Shown piece by piece: positions 50,925 to 59,724 of a DNA stretch of 64,000 bases. A program made the translations under genes and the position numbers. Source of the DNA: Chitinophagaceae bacterium (GTDB lineage Bacteria > Bacteroidota > Bacteroidia > Chitinophagales > Chitinophagaceae); NCBI GenBank assembly GCA_019638595.1, contig JAHBTJ010000002.1, positions 124,001 to 188,000 of the forward strand. Reading direction: 5' to 3'. The notes under the pieces were generated by a model that was not told the DNA's origin, made no database searches, and worked only from the letters and a program-made list of their open reading frames with translations. Position 1 is the first letter of the stretch. Every line of letters begins with the position of its first letter.

Positions 50925-52847
50925 CTATTTTATGCCCGCTCTCTTCTTTAGCTCAGCAACCGGCATTACGATCATTCTTCCGATGGGTTTACCGTTTCTA
51001 TACGTAATTACCTTCATGGCTACAGCATCTTTAGGCACAGTAACGGGGCGCTTGTATTCCGGGTAAAACTTATCAGGGAAAGAATTATCAAAGCTGTAAT
51101 AAATATTCAGTCCTTTCACTTCTGTATTTAATTCAACCACCGGAAGGTTTTTAGCGCTTTTGGTTACTTTAAAAACGGGATCATACATAGCAGGGGAATA
51201 TTTTTTTTCTGCTACGTCGAATCGTTCAAACTGTTTTTCAACCCTGCCCACAAAACTATCCCAGTTCTTTTTTTCTTTAGGCGACCATACAGATTCAGCC
51301 ACTGCAAAAGCTCTTGGCCACAACATATATTGCAAATGACGGGTATTGTATACCTGCTCCGTCCAAAGATTGGCCTGCCCGCCTTTAATATAAGCAGGAT
51401 CTATACCGTTAGGCACAGGCTCAAATTCATATGTTTTTTGCAGCCTGAGTGTAGCGTATACCGGCGGTTCTGTCACGGCATCGCCCTGCATATAATCGAG
51501 GTAGGCGTGTGTGCTTGGGCTCATCACCACTTCATGCTTTTGTTTGGCAGCTTCAATGCCTCCTTTAATGCCACGCCAGCTCATTACCGCCGCGTTGGGC
51601 GCCAGTCCTCCCTGTAAAATTTCATCCCATCCGATCATTTTTTTCCCTTTCGATTCAATGATCTTCTCCACGCGTTTCACGAAATAGCTTTGTACTTCAT
51701 CCAGGTTTTTCAGCTTTTCCCGCTGCATCAATGCTTTTATGGCGGCGCTCTTTTCCCAAAAGTTGCGCGCTGTTTCATCGCCTCCCATGTGTATGTATTC
51801 AAAAGGAAAGAGCTGTGCTACTTCGGTAAAAACCTTATCTAAAAAAGCATATACTTTTTCATTGGCGGGACAAAGCGTATTGTCTACCAGCCCGTAAAAG
51901 TGACCCGAAGGCGGCCATACCATGAATTTTTCACCGGAGTTCACATGGTATTTCTCCGCACCCGGTGTACACGATAGTTCAGGATAAGAAGCGATGGCGG
52001 CAAGGCTATGACCGGGCACATCCACTTCCGGTAATATATTGATGAACTGTTCCTGCGCATACTGTACAATTTCCCTGATATCATCGTGTGTATAAAATCC
52101 ACCATAATCTCTCGGCTCATCCGGCTCCGGCTTTGAAAAATAATTAAAAGTGCCGGTCTTCTTTACATTCCATGCTCCCACCGAAGTAAGCTTCGGCAAA
52201 CTTTTGATCTCAATACGCCATCCCTGGTCGTCGGTAAGATGCAGGTGCAGCAAATTGAACTTATACCTCGCCATATCATCAATAAACTTTTTCACTTCTT
52301 CTTTTGTAAAGAAATGCCGTGATACATCAAACATTAAACCCCTCCATCCAAAGCGCGGGTAATCTTTCACTTCAACGCAAGGTGCGGTCCAGGATACGTT
52401 TTTTACCGTCGTTTTACTTTCAATTTCGGCAGGCAGTAGCTGTAAAAAAGACTGAACGCCATAAAACAGACCGGCAGGTTCATTGGCTGATATAGTAACT
52501 GATTGCGCTGTTACTGACAACAGGTATCCTTCCTTGCCCAGCTCAGGATCTTTTTCTTTCATCATAATAAGATGAATGTCTGCGCTGGCTGCCTCTTTTG
52601 TAACCGGAACAGGAAATCCTGTGGCGGCACTTAACATCCCGGAAAGGTACGATGCTACTTTATTTGCACTGCCTGCATCCGCCACCTGTATGGCGGTATT
52701 TTCATGCAACATAAACACACCCTCGTTCCGGATAAGCGAAACCGGCTCGGGGATGATAACAGGTTCGCCGCCCTGCGCTGTTGCCCGCGCCGATAGTAAA
52801 AGCATACTGCAAAAGACCAGGAAAATATATCGCATTGCGTTACACAT
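50925..52847 (-). CDS. GH20 beta-N-acetylhexosaminidase
   Basis: A 640-residue secreted enzyme with signal peptide (MRYIFLVFCSMLLLSARATA; starts at 52847 or 52835 are both possible). Residues about 25-155 form the GH20b N-terminal domain, and the GH20 barrel follows with YPRFGWRGLMFDVSRHFFTK, LLHLHLTDDQGWRIEIKSLP and the catalytic Asp-Glu pair in IHMGGDETARNFW near residue 355. KMIGWDEILQGGLAPNAAVM and YILWP-like aromatic subsite residues (here LQYMLWPRAFAVAE) are present. It removes terminal GlcNAc or GalNAc from chitin oligomers, glycans or peptidoglycan-derived sugars. Shares a terminator with yihY. Confidence 0.95.
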   Translation of the reverse strand: MCNAMRYIFLVFCSMLLLSARATAQGGEPVIIPEPVSLIRNEGVFMLHENTAIQVADAGSANKVASYLSGMLSAATGFPVPVTKEAASADIHLIMMKEKDPELGKEGYLLSVTAQSVTISANEPAGLFYGVQSFLQLLPAEIESKTTVKNVSWTAPCVEVKDYPRFGWRGLMFDVSRHFFTKEEVKKFIDDMARYKFNLLHLHLTDDQGWRIEIKSLPKLTSVGAWNVKKTGTFNYFSKPEPDEPRDYGGFYTHDDIREIVQYAQEQFINILPEVDVPGHSLAAIASYPELSCTPGAEKYHVNSGEKFMVWPPSGHFYGLVDNTLCPANEKVYAFLDKVFTEVAQLFPFEYIHMGGDETARNFWEKSAAIKALMQREKLKNLDEVQSYFVKRVEKIIESKGKKMIGWDEILQGGLAPNAAVMSWRGIKGGIEAAKQKHEVVMSPSTHAYLDYMQGDAVTEPPVYATLRLQKTYEFEPVPNGIDPAYIKGGQANLWTEQVYNTRHLQYMLWPRAFAVAESVWSPKEKKNWDSFVGRVEKQFERFDVAEKKYSPAMYDPVFKVTKSAKNLPVVELNTEVKGLNIYYSFDNSFPDKFYPEYKRPVTVPKDAVAMKVITYRNGKPIGRMIVMPVAELKKRAGIK

Positions 52848-52854
52848 TTGTGCT

Positions 52855-52862
52855 CAAATGTA
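52855..52862 (-). promoter_or_regulatory. Candidate -7 element of the GH20 gene
   Basis: Minus strand TACATTTG matches TAnnTTTG and ends 7 nt before the ATG at 52847 (19 nt before the ATG at 52835). No -33 box recognised. Confidence 0.35.
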
Positions 52863-52987
52863 TAACTAAAAAAATTAGAGTATACCTTTCTCCATCGCGC
52901 AGGAACAATTAAAGTATAGTCCTCTCGTTGGCGCGGCTGCCCGGTCAATTTGAAATGCGCCCAATATAAGCTGCCTGTAAGCGTATT

Positions 52988-53027
52988 AAAAAAACCTGCA
53001 GTTGCACATTTTGCACAACTACAGGTT
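52988..53027 (-). terminator. Rho-independent terminator after the DUF4397 lipoprotein gene
   Basis: Arms AACCTGCAGTTG (52993-53004) and CAACTACAGGTT (53016-53027) form a 12-bp stem with one mismatch. On the minus strand it is followed by seven T. It lies about 70 nt after the stop at 53096. Confidence 0.8.
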
Positions 53028-53095
53028 ACCCGTTTTGCCGGGATTGTACCGGCTGTCTATGTAGTATGTAATCAATCCATGTTGATCCCGGGAAT

Positions 53096-53872
53096 TTATT
53101 TTATCATAATGTTACTGGGAGCGGTTCTTGCAAATCCATTTGAGCCTGTATCTTCCGAAAGGGTTCCGTTTTCTATATAACGTATCTGAACGCCTTCATC
53201 GGTTTCTGTTGATCCCGGCACACCAATTAACAATGCCGTATATACCTTTTTGCCTTCCACCGTAATGGAACGATTGGCCTGGATATCAGAACCGTTATTC
53301 ACATCAATTGTAATGCTTCCGGGGGCTACTGCAGTAAACCCGGAAACGTTGGTGAATACTGCGTTTTCATCTATTATATTGCCGCTATTGTCTGTTACTG
53401 TTATTGCAGGCTGACTTACTGAGTCTGCGATCGCGTTTATGTAACGGATGTAAGCCTTTCCTGATGTTGCTGAAAGCGTATCAATAGGATCGGTTACTAT
53501 AATGTTGTTATATACATCTCCGTATCCTGTCAGGAACAGCGAATAATATTTATCCTGGTCGAATGTATGATCAAGACTGGTAATAGTGTTACCGGAGGAA
53601 GCATCCAGCGCAGTTATAGTTCGGGAACCCGTGTATACGCCAAGGTATCCCCCGGTATAATTAGGATAAGTTAATGGAGCATTGGTGAGGTTATTCCCCG
53701 AAAGTGTGAAAGCAATTCCTTGTTTTTCCGGTGCAAGGTTAAAGGCCATCAGGCCGGCCACCGGTATATCTGGATTTTCATTATCCGATTTCTTACATGA
53801 TGCGAAGATCAATAAGAATGCCGTTGCACCAGTTACGGCAAGTAGTGTGCGGGTACTAAAAAACTTTTTCAT
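53096..53872 (-). CDS. DUF4397-domain lipoprotein
   Basis: A 258-residue lipoprotein. The signal peptide ends in LIFASCKKSDN with the lipobox Cys at about residue 26. The remainder is a beta-rich DUF4397-type fold with repeats of the kind LMAFNLAPEKQGIAFTLSGN and KAYIRYINAIADS, QPAITVTDNSGN. Such proteins are common surface lipoproteins of Bacteroidota with unknown function. A clear ribosome-binding site (GAGGAG) lies 9 nt before the ATG. Monocistronic, with a terminator downstream. The 319 nt upstream (53873-54191), shared with the divergent hydrolase, hold no recognisable feature besides that site. Confidence 0.9.
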   Translation of the reverse strand: MKKFFSTRTLLAVTGATAFLLIFASCKKSDNENPDIPVAGLMAFNLAPEKQGIAFTLSGNNLTNAPLTYPNYTGGYLGVYTGSRTITALDASSGNTITSLDHTFDQDKYYSLFLTGYGDVYNNIIVTDPIDTLSATSGKAYIRYINAIADSVSQPAITVTDNSGNIIDENAVFTNVSGFTAVAPGSITIDVNNGSDIQANRSITVEGKKVYTALLIGVPGSTETDEGVQIRYIENGTLSEDTGSNGFARTAPSNIMIK

Positions 53873-54191
53873 ACACTTTTCTCCTCATATTTGATGTTAA
53901 ACAATAAAGGCTTTGATCATTATTAAAATTAAAAGCCGTTCTTTCAGGTAGGAAAAAATAATGCCAAAGGGGACGTTTGTCAGGTTGTTTTGGTATATGT
54001 TAACAGTTATTAGCGGGCAACGAAAACGGTGGAAAAATATTTCAGGAAGCGTTGGTTTTTAACAAAATAAAAACGCAGATTTTTTTATTACATATGAGAG
54101 CTTTGTTTCTTAAATTGTATCGGGATATAAAAACAGAAAGTTGTAGATTAGCAGGCGTTCTTCTGTCAGCCCACCAATAATAATCTCTTAT

Positions 54192-55259
54192 ATGTTCCGT
54201 AAAACATGGTTTCGCGCAATGATTGCCATACTGGCAATTTTGTTTATAATATACCTGCTGGGCCCGCATCCTGAAAAACCGGTATATACCGGTACGATGC
54301 CTGAAGTTCCCCGTGAAGCAGCAGCGCTTGAAAACTACGTACGCAGCAATGAAGCCAAACATGTAATAAAGCCAAACAACGAAGCCAGGATCGTTTGGTT
54401 CAACGATTCGCTTAAAAATAAAACAGCGTATTCTGTTGTATACCTTCACGGGTTTTCGGCCAGCCAGGAAGAAGGCAGGCCTGTGCATACCAATATTGCA
54501 AAGGAGTTTGGCTGCAATCTTTACCTGGCGCGGCTGGCGGAACACGGGCTGGATACAACGAACCCTTTACAAAACCTTACTGCTACGGCATACTGGGAAA
54601 GCAGCAAAGCAGCACTGGCAATAGGTAAGCAACTGGGCGACAAAGTAATTTTAATGGGTACTTCCACTGGCGGTACCAATGCGCTTCAACTGGCGGCCGC
54701 TTATCCCAACGATGTGAGCGCGCTGATATTATTAAGTCCCAACGTTGCCATCTTTAATGATAAATCGTGGCTGCTGAATAATCATTGGGGCTTGCAGATC
54801 GCAGAATGGATCACCGGAGATGAATACGTTACATCCGCTGACACACGACCTGTTTACAAACAATACTGGTATTCCCGTTACCCGTTGGTTGCCGCTACCC
54901 AACTGCAGGAATACATTGAAACAACCATGACCACTGAAACTTTTAAAAAAGTAGAGCAACCTGTATTGATGCTGTATTATTATAAAGATGATATACACCA
55001 GGATAGTGTTGTGAGCATTCCGGCCATGTTAAAAATGTTCGACGAATTGGGAACACCGGCATCGAAGAAAGTAAAAGCCGCAATGCCCAACGCACAAAAT
55101 CACGTATTGGGCAGCTATATAAGATCAAAAGATTTATTGGGCGTTCAAAAAGAAATTGAAAGATTTTTAGAGAAACAGCTTCATCTTATCAAAACAGATC
55201 AGTCTGTTACAAACACAGGAGCTTCGGCTATCATCAGCATTACCGGCAGCGACCGGTGA
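54192..55259 (+). CDS. Alpha/beta hydrolase (lysophospholipase/esterase-like), membrane-anchored
   Basis: A 355-residue protein with an N-terminal membrane helix or uncleaved signal (FRAMIAILAILFIIYLLG, about 8-25). The alpha/beta-hydrolase fold begins at YSVVYLHGFSASQEEG, with the nucleophile in VILMGTSTGGTNALQLA near residue 155, an Asp in PVLMLYYYKDDIHQDSVV near 265 and a His in NAQNHVLGSYI near 305. It could act on lipids or esters in the periplasm. No functional link to the neighbours is visible. The gene stands alone. Confidence 0.88.
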   Translation: MFRKTWFRAMIAILAILFIIYLLGPHPEKPVYTGTMPEVPREAAALENYVRSNEAKHVIKPNNEARIVWFNDSLKNKTAYSVVYLHGFSASQEEGRPVHTNIAKEFGCNLYLARLAEHGLDTTNPLQNLTATAYWESSKAALAIGKQLGDKVILMGTSTGGTNALQLAAAYPNDVSALILLSPNVAIFNDKSWLLNNHWGLQIAEWITGDEYVTSADTRPVYKQYWYSRYPLVAATQLQEYIETTMTTETFKKVEQPVLMLYYYKDDIHQDSVVSIPAMLKMFDELGTPASKKVKAAMPNAQNHVLGSYIRSKDLLGVQKEIERFLEKQLHLIKTDQSVTNTGASAIISITGSDR

Positions 55260-55305
55260 GCAATAATATTTTTATCACTAAAGATTTATGACATGATCAT
55301 TGTAG

Positions 55306-55980
55306 CTATTTCTCAAACACCACCGCCTCGGCATCCGCTCCCAGCTTTTCTAAAACTCCGGCTATATCGCTGATCATGGCATCGGGACCGCAGATGTAAA
55401 ATTTTTTACTGAAATCTCTCACATGTTCTTTGAGAAAGTCCTCGTTAATATAATCTTTAATATATCCCGGTTTTGCTTCTTTTGTCAACACAAATACGGC
55501 ATTCTCTCCAAGCATATTTTTTAATTCCGCTTCATCAATAATATCTGCCTGGGTTTTATTGGAAAAGAAAAGCGTATTGCCGTGCAGGTTATGTTGTTGG
55601 TATAATTGCCGGAGTATAGCTAAAAAAGGAGTAATACCTGCTCCGCCTGCAATAAAAAAGCCCGCTCCTTTGTATTCTATGGCCCCCCAAACGTCACGTA
55701 TGATCAATTCGTCGCCTTCTTTTAGGGTATGCATAGCATCCGTTACTCCCTTGTGATCAGGGTAACGTTTGATCGTAAATTCCAGGAACGGATCGCTCTG
55801 TAACGATGTAAATGTAAAAGGTCTCTTTTCATCTTTTAACGCATCTGTATTAATAGAAACCTCGGTTGCTTGTCCCGGAATGAAAGTATAGCCTGCCGGC
55901 TTTTCCAGGCGGAAGCTTTTTACATCGTGTGTAACCTGCCGGGTAGACAGGATTTTCACTATATGCTCAGTTGTGTTCAT
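55306..55980 (-). CDS. Ferredoxin-NADP reductase-like flavoprotein
   Basis: From the ATG at 55980 the protein has 224 residues (frame open to 56010). The FAD-binding part shows KSFRLEKPAGYTFIPGQATE and KRPFTFTSLQSDPFLEFTIK with the family's RPFT-type motif, and the NAD(P)-binding part shows FIAGGAGITPFLAILRQLY and KKFYICGPDAMISDI. These are the hallmarks of ferredoxin reductase-type oxidoreductases, flavodoxin reductases included. No iron-sulfur domain is fused. The physiological partner is unknown. The gene converges with the alpha/beta hydrolase gene (46 nt between the stops) and lies downstream of the ABC exporter gene on the same strand, separated by a short repeat. Confidence 0.9.
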   Translation of the reverse strand: MNTTEHIVKILSTRQVTHDVKSFRLEKPAGYTFIPGQATEVSINTDALKDEKRPFTFTSLQSDPFLEFTIKRYPDHKGVTDAMHTLKEGDELIIRDVWGAIEYKGAGFFIAGGAGITPFLAILRQLYQQHNLHGNTLFFSNKTQADIIDEAELKNMLGENAVFVLTKEAKPGYIKDYINEDFLKEHVRDFSKKFYICGPDAMISDIAGVLEKLGADAEAVVFEK

Positions 55981-56029
55981 ATCATTACGTTTATGCCTGA
56001 TGTTCCGCAATAATTCATAGCAAAGCTAT

Positions 56030-56063
56030 GCAAAACCTTGTAACCCGCGTCCTGTAACTTGCT
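56030..56063 (-). repeat. Short degenerate repeat after the ABC exporter stop
   Basis: Read on the minus strand directly after the stop codon: AAGTTACAGGACGCGGGTTA, then CAAGG. The CCTGTAAC/GTTACAGG words match those at 18127-18325 and 33385-33440. The shortest copy seen. Confidence 0.4.
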
Positions 56064-57872
56064 TTATTTCACCTCCTGCATTTCAACCAGCCGTTTGTAT
56101 ATGCCACCTGAAGCCATTAGCTCATCGTGTGTGCCCCGCTCCGCAATTTTTCCTTTTTGCAAAACAAGTATTTCATTGGCATGCCGTACCGTAGACAGCC
56201 TGTGCGCAATTACAATAGATGTACGATCGGCCATAAGATGATGTATCGCGTCCTGCACCAGCTTTTCGCTCTCTGTATCAAGCGATGAGGTAGCTTCATC
56301 AAGTATCAGTATCGGTGGGTTTTTCAACACTGCCCTTGCAATTGTTAACCGTTGGCGTTCCCCGCCGCTTAATTTTGATCCCCTGTCGCCAATATTTGTA
56401 TCGTATCCACTTTCCTTTTTAATAATGAATTCATGTGCATTGGCTATCTTCGCCGCCCTTTCTATTTCTTCCATCGTTGCAGAAGGGTTACCCAACGCTA
56501 TATTGTTCGCGATGGTATCGTTGAACAATATAGGCTCCTGCGTAACAATGCTCATCAGCGCACGTACCGATCGCAAAGAATAATCTTTGATATTGATTTC
56601 ATCAATCAATACTTCTCCGCCGGTAACATCATGAAACCTGGGTACAAGATCGGCCAAAGTAGATTTGCCTGCTCCTGAAGATCCTACAAGGGCAATGGTT
56701 TTGCCTTTGGGTATGATAAGATTGATGTTATCCAGTATTACAACATCGTCGTACGCAAACTGTACATTTTTAAACCGGATGCTGTTGTTGAAGCTGGCAA
56801 GCGGTATCCCGTTGATATTATCATCCACCACTACAGGCGCTTTCAGTATCTCCTCCACACGTACCAGCGCTGCCGCCCCGCGTTGAATATTAAAAAATGC
56901 GGTAGAAATATTTTTTGCCGGGTTGATCAGCATGGCAAACGAAGCAATATAAGCCATCAGTTCCTCTCCTTCCAGCGCATTGTTGTCGAGCACCAGCCTG
57001 CCGCCAAAATACAAAATGGTACACAATACCATCACTCCCAGCACCTCCGTAAGGGGAGAGGCCAGATCCCTGCGTACGCCCATTTTTTTGCGTATGCTAA
57101 ACAGGTCATTGTTTACCGAATGAAACTTATCACTCAGTAATTTTTCCGCCAGGAACGCTTTAATTACCCGTATTCCCGTCAGTGTTTCGTCCAGTATCGA
57201 AAGTCCCTCGCCGAGCTTAATGGCGGCATCCTGCGACTGCCGTTTCAGGCGCCTGCTTACCCGCCCTATTAAAATGCCGGTTACAGGTAAAAGCACCAGC
57301 AGGAAGAGGGATAGCTGGGGTGATATGATCACCAAAAACGCCAGGTATCCCAGAACGGTTAACGGATCTTTGATCAACCCGTCAAATGTGCCCACTACCG
57401 ACGCTTCTATTTCAGCAATATCGTTGGTCATTCTTGAAATAATATCGCCTTTTCTTTTTTGTGTAAAGTAACCGATAGGAAGCCGTAGCACCTTATCGTA
57501 CATGTCTCCCCGCAGTTGCGTTATAATAGCGCTGCGCACAGGTACCGATATCCTGTTGGAGAGGTATAAAAAAAGATTTTTGAGAACAGTGGCGGTAATA
57601 ATAAATATACATATCACCGTTAGTCCCATTATTTTCCCCTCCGTGTTGATAATATGTACCAGGTAATTGGTGATATAAGAGCCCAGCACATTGCTCTTAA
57701 TGATTTCACCGCCTGTTGCCTGGCCGGTTTCAAAAATAAGCCCGAAAAAAGGGATGAGCATGCCTATGGAAATTACGCCAAACAGTGTAGCGAGAATAGT
57801 GCAAATGAAATAAAGAACGAGTTTACTGGTATGATTTTTAAGATAACCAAATATCCTTGAATATTTCTTCAT
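56064..57872 (-). CDS. ABC transporter, fused permease and ATPase (MsbA-like)
   Basis: From the ATG at 57872 the protein has 602 residues; the frame reaches 57920 but MKKYSRIFGYLKN is the usual start. Residues 1-330 form a six-helix ABC transporter type 1 membrane domain (TRMTNDIAEIEASVVGTFDG is the conserved coupling segment). Residues about 350-600 form the ATPase with Walker A VGSSGAGKSTLADLVPRFH, signature LSGGERQRLTIARAVLKNP and Walker B PILILDEATSSLDTES. It resembles MsbA, the lipid A flippase, and related multidrug exporters. Divergent from rbfA; a TTACTTTG element (plus 57897-57904 reversed, 7 of 8 to consensus) lies upstream. Confidence 0.92.
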   Translation of the reverse strand: MKKYSRIFGYLKNHTSKLVLYFICTILATLFGVISIGMLIPFFGLIFETGQATGGEIIKSNVLGSYITNYLVHIINTEGKIMGLTVICIFIITATVLKNLFLYLSNRISVPVRSAIITQLRGDMYDKVLRLPIGYFTQKRKGDIISRMTNDIAEIEASVVGTFDGLIKDPLTVLGYLAFLVIISPQLSLFLLVLLPVTGILIGRVSRRLKRQSQDAAIKLGEGLSILDETLTGIRVIKAFLAEKLLSDKFHSVNNDLFSIRKKMGVRRDLASPLTEVLGVMVLCTILYFGGRLVLDNNALEGEELMAYIASFAMLINPAKNISTAFFNIQRGAAALVRVEEILKAPVVVDDNINGIPLASFNNSIRFKNVQFAYDDVVILDNINLIIPKGKTIALVGSSGAGKSTLADLVPRFHDVTGGEVLIDEINIKDYSLRSVRALMSIVTQEPILFNDTIANNIALGNPSATMEEIERAAKIANAHEFIIKKESGYDTNIGDRGSKLSGGERQRLTIARAVLKNPPILILDEATSSLDTESEKLVQDAIHHLMADRTSIVIAHRLSTVRHANEILVLQKGKIAERGTHDELMASGGIYKRLVEMQEVK

Positions 57873-57920
57873 TATGTTTATAAGTAAATTGAACGGCAAA
57901 GTAACTAAATTTACAGCCAC

Positions 57921-57928
57921 TAAACTTG
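57921..57928 (+). promoter_or_regulatory. Candidate -7 element of rbfA
   Basis: TAAACTTG matches TAnnTTTG at 7 of 8 positions and ends 7 nt before the rbfA ATG, again implying a transcript with almost no leader. Confidence 0.3.
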
Positions 57929-57935
57929 ACAGTGT

Positions 57936-58313
57936 ATGCAGGAAGGAAAACGACAGAAACAGGTTGCCGGGTTATTATACGAAGAATTTAACGGGATATT
58001 TCAGCGATTGGGGCTGGGTATGATGGACGGAGGGATGGTTTCCATATCGGGCGTTAAGGTAACTCCCGATTTGCTGGAGGCAAGAATATACCTCAGCTTT
58101 TTTAAAGTAAATGACCCTGCCGCGGTGCTCAAAAAAATTGAAGACAAAGCATGGGAAATAAAAAGGGAGCTCACCGCCAGGGTAAAGCACCAGTTGAGAA
58201 GGATACCGGAGCTGAAATTTTTTGCGGATGATACGCTTGAGCATGTTTTTAAAATGGAAGAGCTCTTCAAAAAAATAAATGAAGAACGGAACAATAAAGA
58301 AGAACAACAATAA
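57936..58313 (+). CDS. rbfA: 30S ribosome-binding factor RbfA
   Basis: A 125-residue RbfA, which binds the 30S subunit late in assembly and is needed for 16S rRNA maturation and cold growth. The KH-like fold is visible in KRQKQVAGLLYEEFNGIFQR, MVSISGVKVTPDLLEARIYL and KHQLRRIPELKFFADDTLEH, with the family's RxxPELKF motif. Length is normal. It is followed after 11 nt by the permease gene on the same strand, an order seen in other Bacteroidota, and is divergent from the MsbA-like gene. Confidence 0.96.
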   Translation: MQEGKRQKQVAGLLYEEFNGIFQRLGLGMMDGGMVSISGVKVTPDLLEARIYLSFFKVNDPAAVLKKIEDKAWEIKRELTARVKHQLRRIPELKFFADDTLEHVFKMEELFKKINEERNNKEEQQ

Positions 58314-58324
58314 TACCTGATATC

Positions 58325-59548
58325 TTGTATTTTTTATTTGCCTGGAGATATTTCAAAGCGAAGAAATCAACCAATGCCATTAATATTATTGCATGGGTAA
58401 GCGTGGTGGCTATAGCGTTTGCCACGGCAGCGCTGCTGGTATTGTGGAGCGCCTTTAACGGTTTTGAAGACCTGGTGAAATCGTTGTATTCTACCTTTTA
58501 TACCAATGCTAAAATAACCCCGGCTACGGGCAAAACGCTGGTGCTTACTCCTTCGCAAATTGAAGCGCTGCAAAAAATACCGGGAGTTAAAAGCGTTTCT
58601 CTTATTGCCGAAGAAAAAGCATTGTTACAAAACGGTAGCGACTATCAGGCCATTGTAACGCTGAAAGGCGTGGATTCCAATTATACCCGCGTTACTACTG
58701 TAGCGCACAGTGTAATAAGAGGAAAGTTCGACCTGGGCGATGCGGAGTCGCCAAGAGCAGTATTGGGGGTTGGTATTGAAAATGTACTGGCTCTTTTGAG
58801 CGACAGGAGCATTGGCACGCTGGCTGTGTACCTGCCTAAAAAAGGAAACATAGATATTAACAACCTCGTTTCCGCGTTTGCAGAAGCACAGATCACTCCT
58901 TCGGGCTCGTTCGCCATCCAACAGGATTTTGATAATAACTATGTGCTTACCAATATTGATTTTGTAAAGCAGTATATGGATTTTAAGCCCGAAGAATATT
59001 CCTCGGCAGAAGTTGCCGCGTTTCCGGGTACAGACGACAATGCGATTAAGCAAGCCATCGTGAAGCTTTTGGGTGATCCATACACTGTACAAACCAGGTA
59101 TGAACAAAACAGCAGCCTGTACAATGTGATGCGGCTTGAAAAATACGCTATCTACGGTATTTTCATTCTTGTGCTGATCGTGGCGTCGTTCAATATGATA
59201 GGGGCATTGAGCATGCTGGTGCTGGAAAAGCAAAAAGACATACAGATACTTCAGTCCATGGGCGCCGCTGCTACCTGGATACAGAAAGTGTTCCTGGCCG
59301 AAGGGCTTGTGCTGGCCGCTATAGGTATAAGCGCCGGGATGATCATGGCGATCACAATATGTTTTCTTCAAATACAGTTTAAGCTGATACCCTTACAGGG
59401 AGCATCGTTTGTTATTGACTACTATCCCGTAAAAATGATCGTGGCGGATTTTGCGATCGTGGCGGCAACCGTTCTTGTCATTGCCCTGCTGGCTTCCTGG
59501 TTTCCCGCCAGGCGAGCCGCAGCCCAGTCGTTTGAGCTAAGGAATTAG
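58325..59548 (+). CDS. FtsX/LolC-type ABC transporter permease
   Basis: A 407-residue permease of the MacB/LolC/FtsX family with four membrane helices: one at the N-terminus (NAINIIAWVSVVAIAFATAA), a large extracytoplasmic domain (about 55-260), and three at the end (YAIYGIFILVLIVASFNMIG; VFLAEGLVLAAIGISAGMIM; ADFAIVAATVLVIALLASWF). LEKQKDIQILQSMGAAATWI is the conserved cytoplasmic loop. It resembles the lipoprotein-releasing system; the ATPase LolD is not adjacent. Start is TTG at 58325, 11 nt after the rbfA stop, with no in-frame ATG upstream, so expression is probably coupled to rbfA. A repeat follows the stop. Confidence 0.9.
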   Translation: MYFLFAWRYFKAKKSTNAINIIAWVSVVAIAFATAALLVLWSAFNGFEDLVKSLYSTFYTNAKITPATGKTLVLTPSQIEALQKIPGVKSVSLIAEEKALLQNGSDYQAIVTLKGVDSNYTRVTTVAHSVIRGKFDLGDAESPRAVLGVGIENVLALLSDRSIGTLAVYLPKKGNIDINNLVSAFAEAQITPSGSFAIQQDFDNNYVLTNIDFVKQYMDFKPEEYSSAEVAAFPGTDDNAIKQAIVKLLGDPYTVQTRYEQNSSLYNVMRLEKYAIYGIFILVLIVASFNMIGALSMLVLEKQKDIQILQSMGAAATWIQKVFLAEGLVLAAIGISAGMIMAITICFLQIQFKLIPLQGASFVIDYYPVKMIVADFAIVAATVLVIALLASWFPARRAAAQSFELRN

Positions 59549-59640
59549 GAATAAGGTGGAAGGTATGGGGTGAAGGGAGTAGGGAAGTGGCAGGTGGTAA
59601 GTGATAAGCCGTAAGCTGATGGCGCCTCATAGCTGAACGC
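59549..59640 (+). repeat. Degenerate intergenic repeat after the permease stop
   Basis: Directly after the stop codon: AAGGTGGAAGGTATGGGGTG words, then TGATAAGCCGTAAGCTGATG and CTCATAGCTGAACGCC. The first part matches 8448-8494 read on the minus strand, the second the AGCTATCGGC-type module of 18127-18325. Confidence 0.5.
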
Positions 59641-59657
59641 CATACTGTCACAACACC

Positions 59658-59665
59658 TAAATTTG
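59658..59665 (+). promoter_or_regulatory. Candidate -7 element of the second ABC exporter
   Basis: TAAATTTG, a full match to TAnnTTTG, lies 59 nt before the ATG at 59725 (8 nt before a TTG at 59674). Confidence 0.35.
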
Positions 59666-59724
59666 TACGCAATTTGCTGTCAAAGGGGTTTTGGCTGTTT
59701 CCACTATTTATTTTAATTGGGGAT

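Noticed and set aside
53909..53937. GGCTTT/AAAGCC inverted repeat upstream of the DUF4397 gene
   Set aside because: Only 6 bp with a 17-nt AT loop in very AT-rich DNA; expected by chance.
58625..59371. A 248-codon open frame on the minus strand
   Set aside because: It is antisense to the FtsX/LolC-type permease, with many His, Tyr and Arg residues typical of a reversed reading; no start signal or domain.
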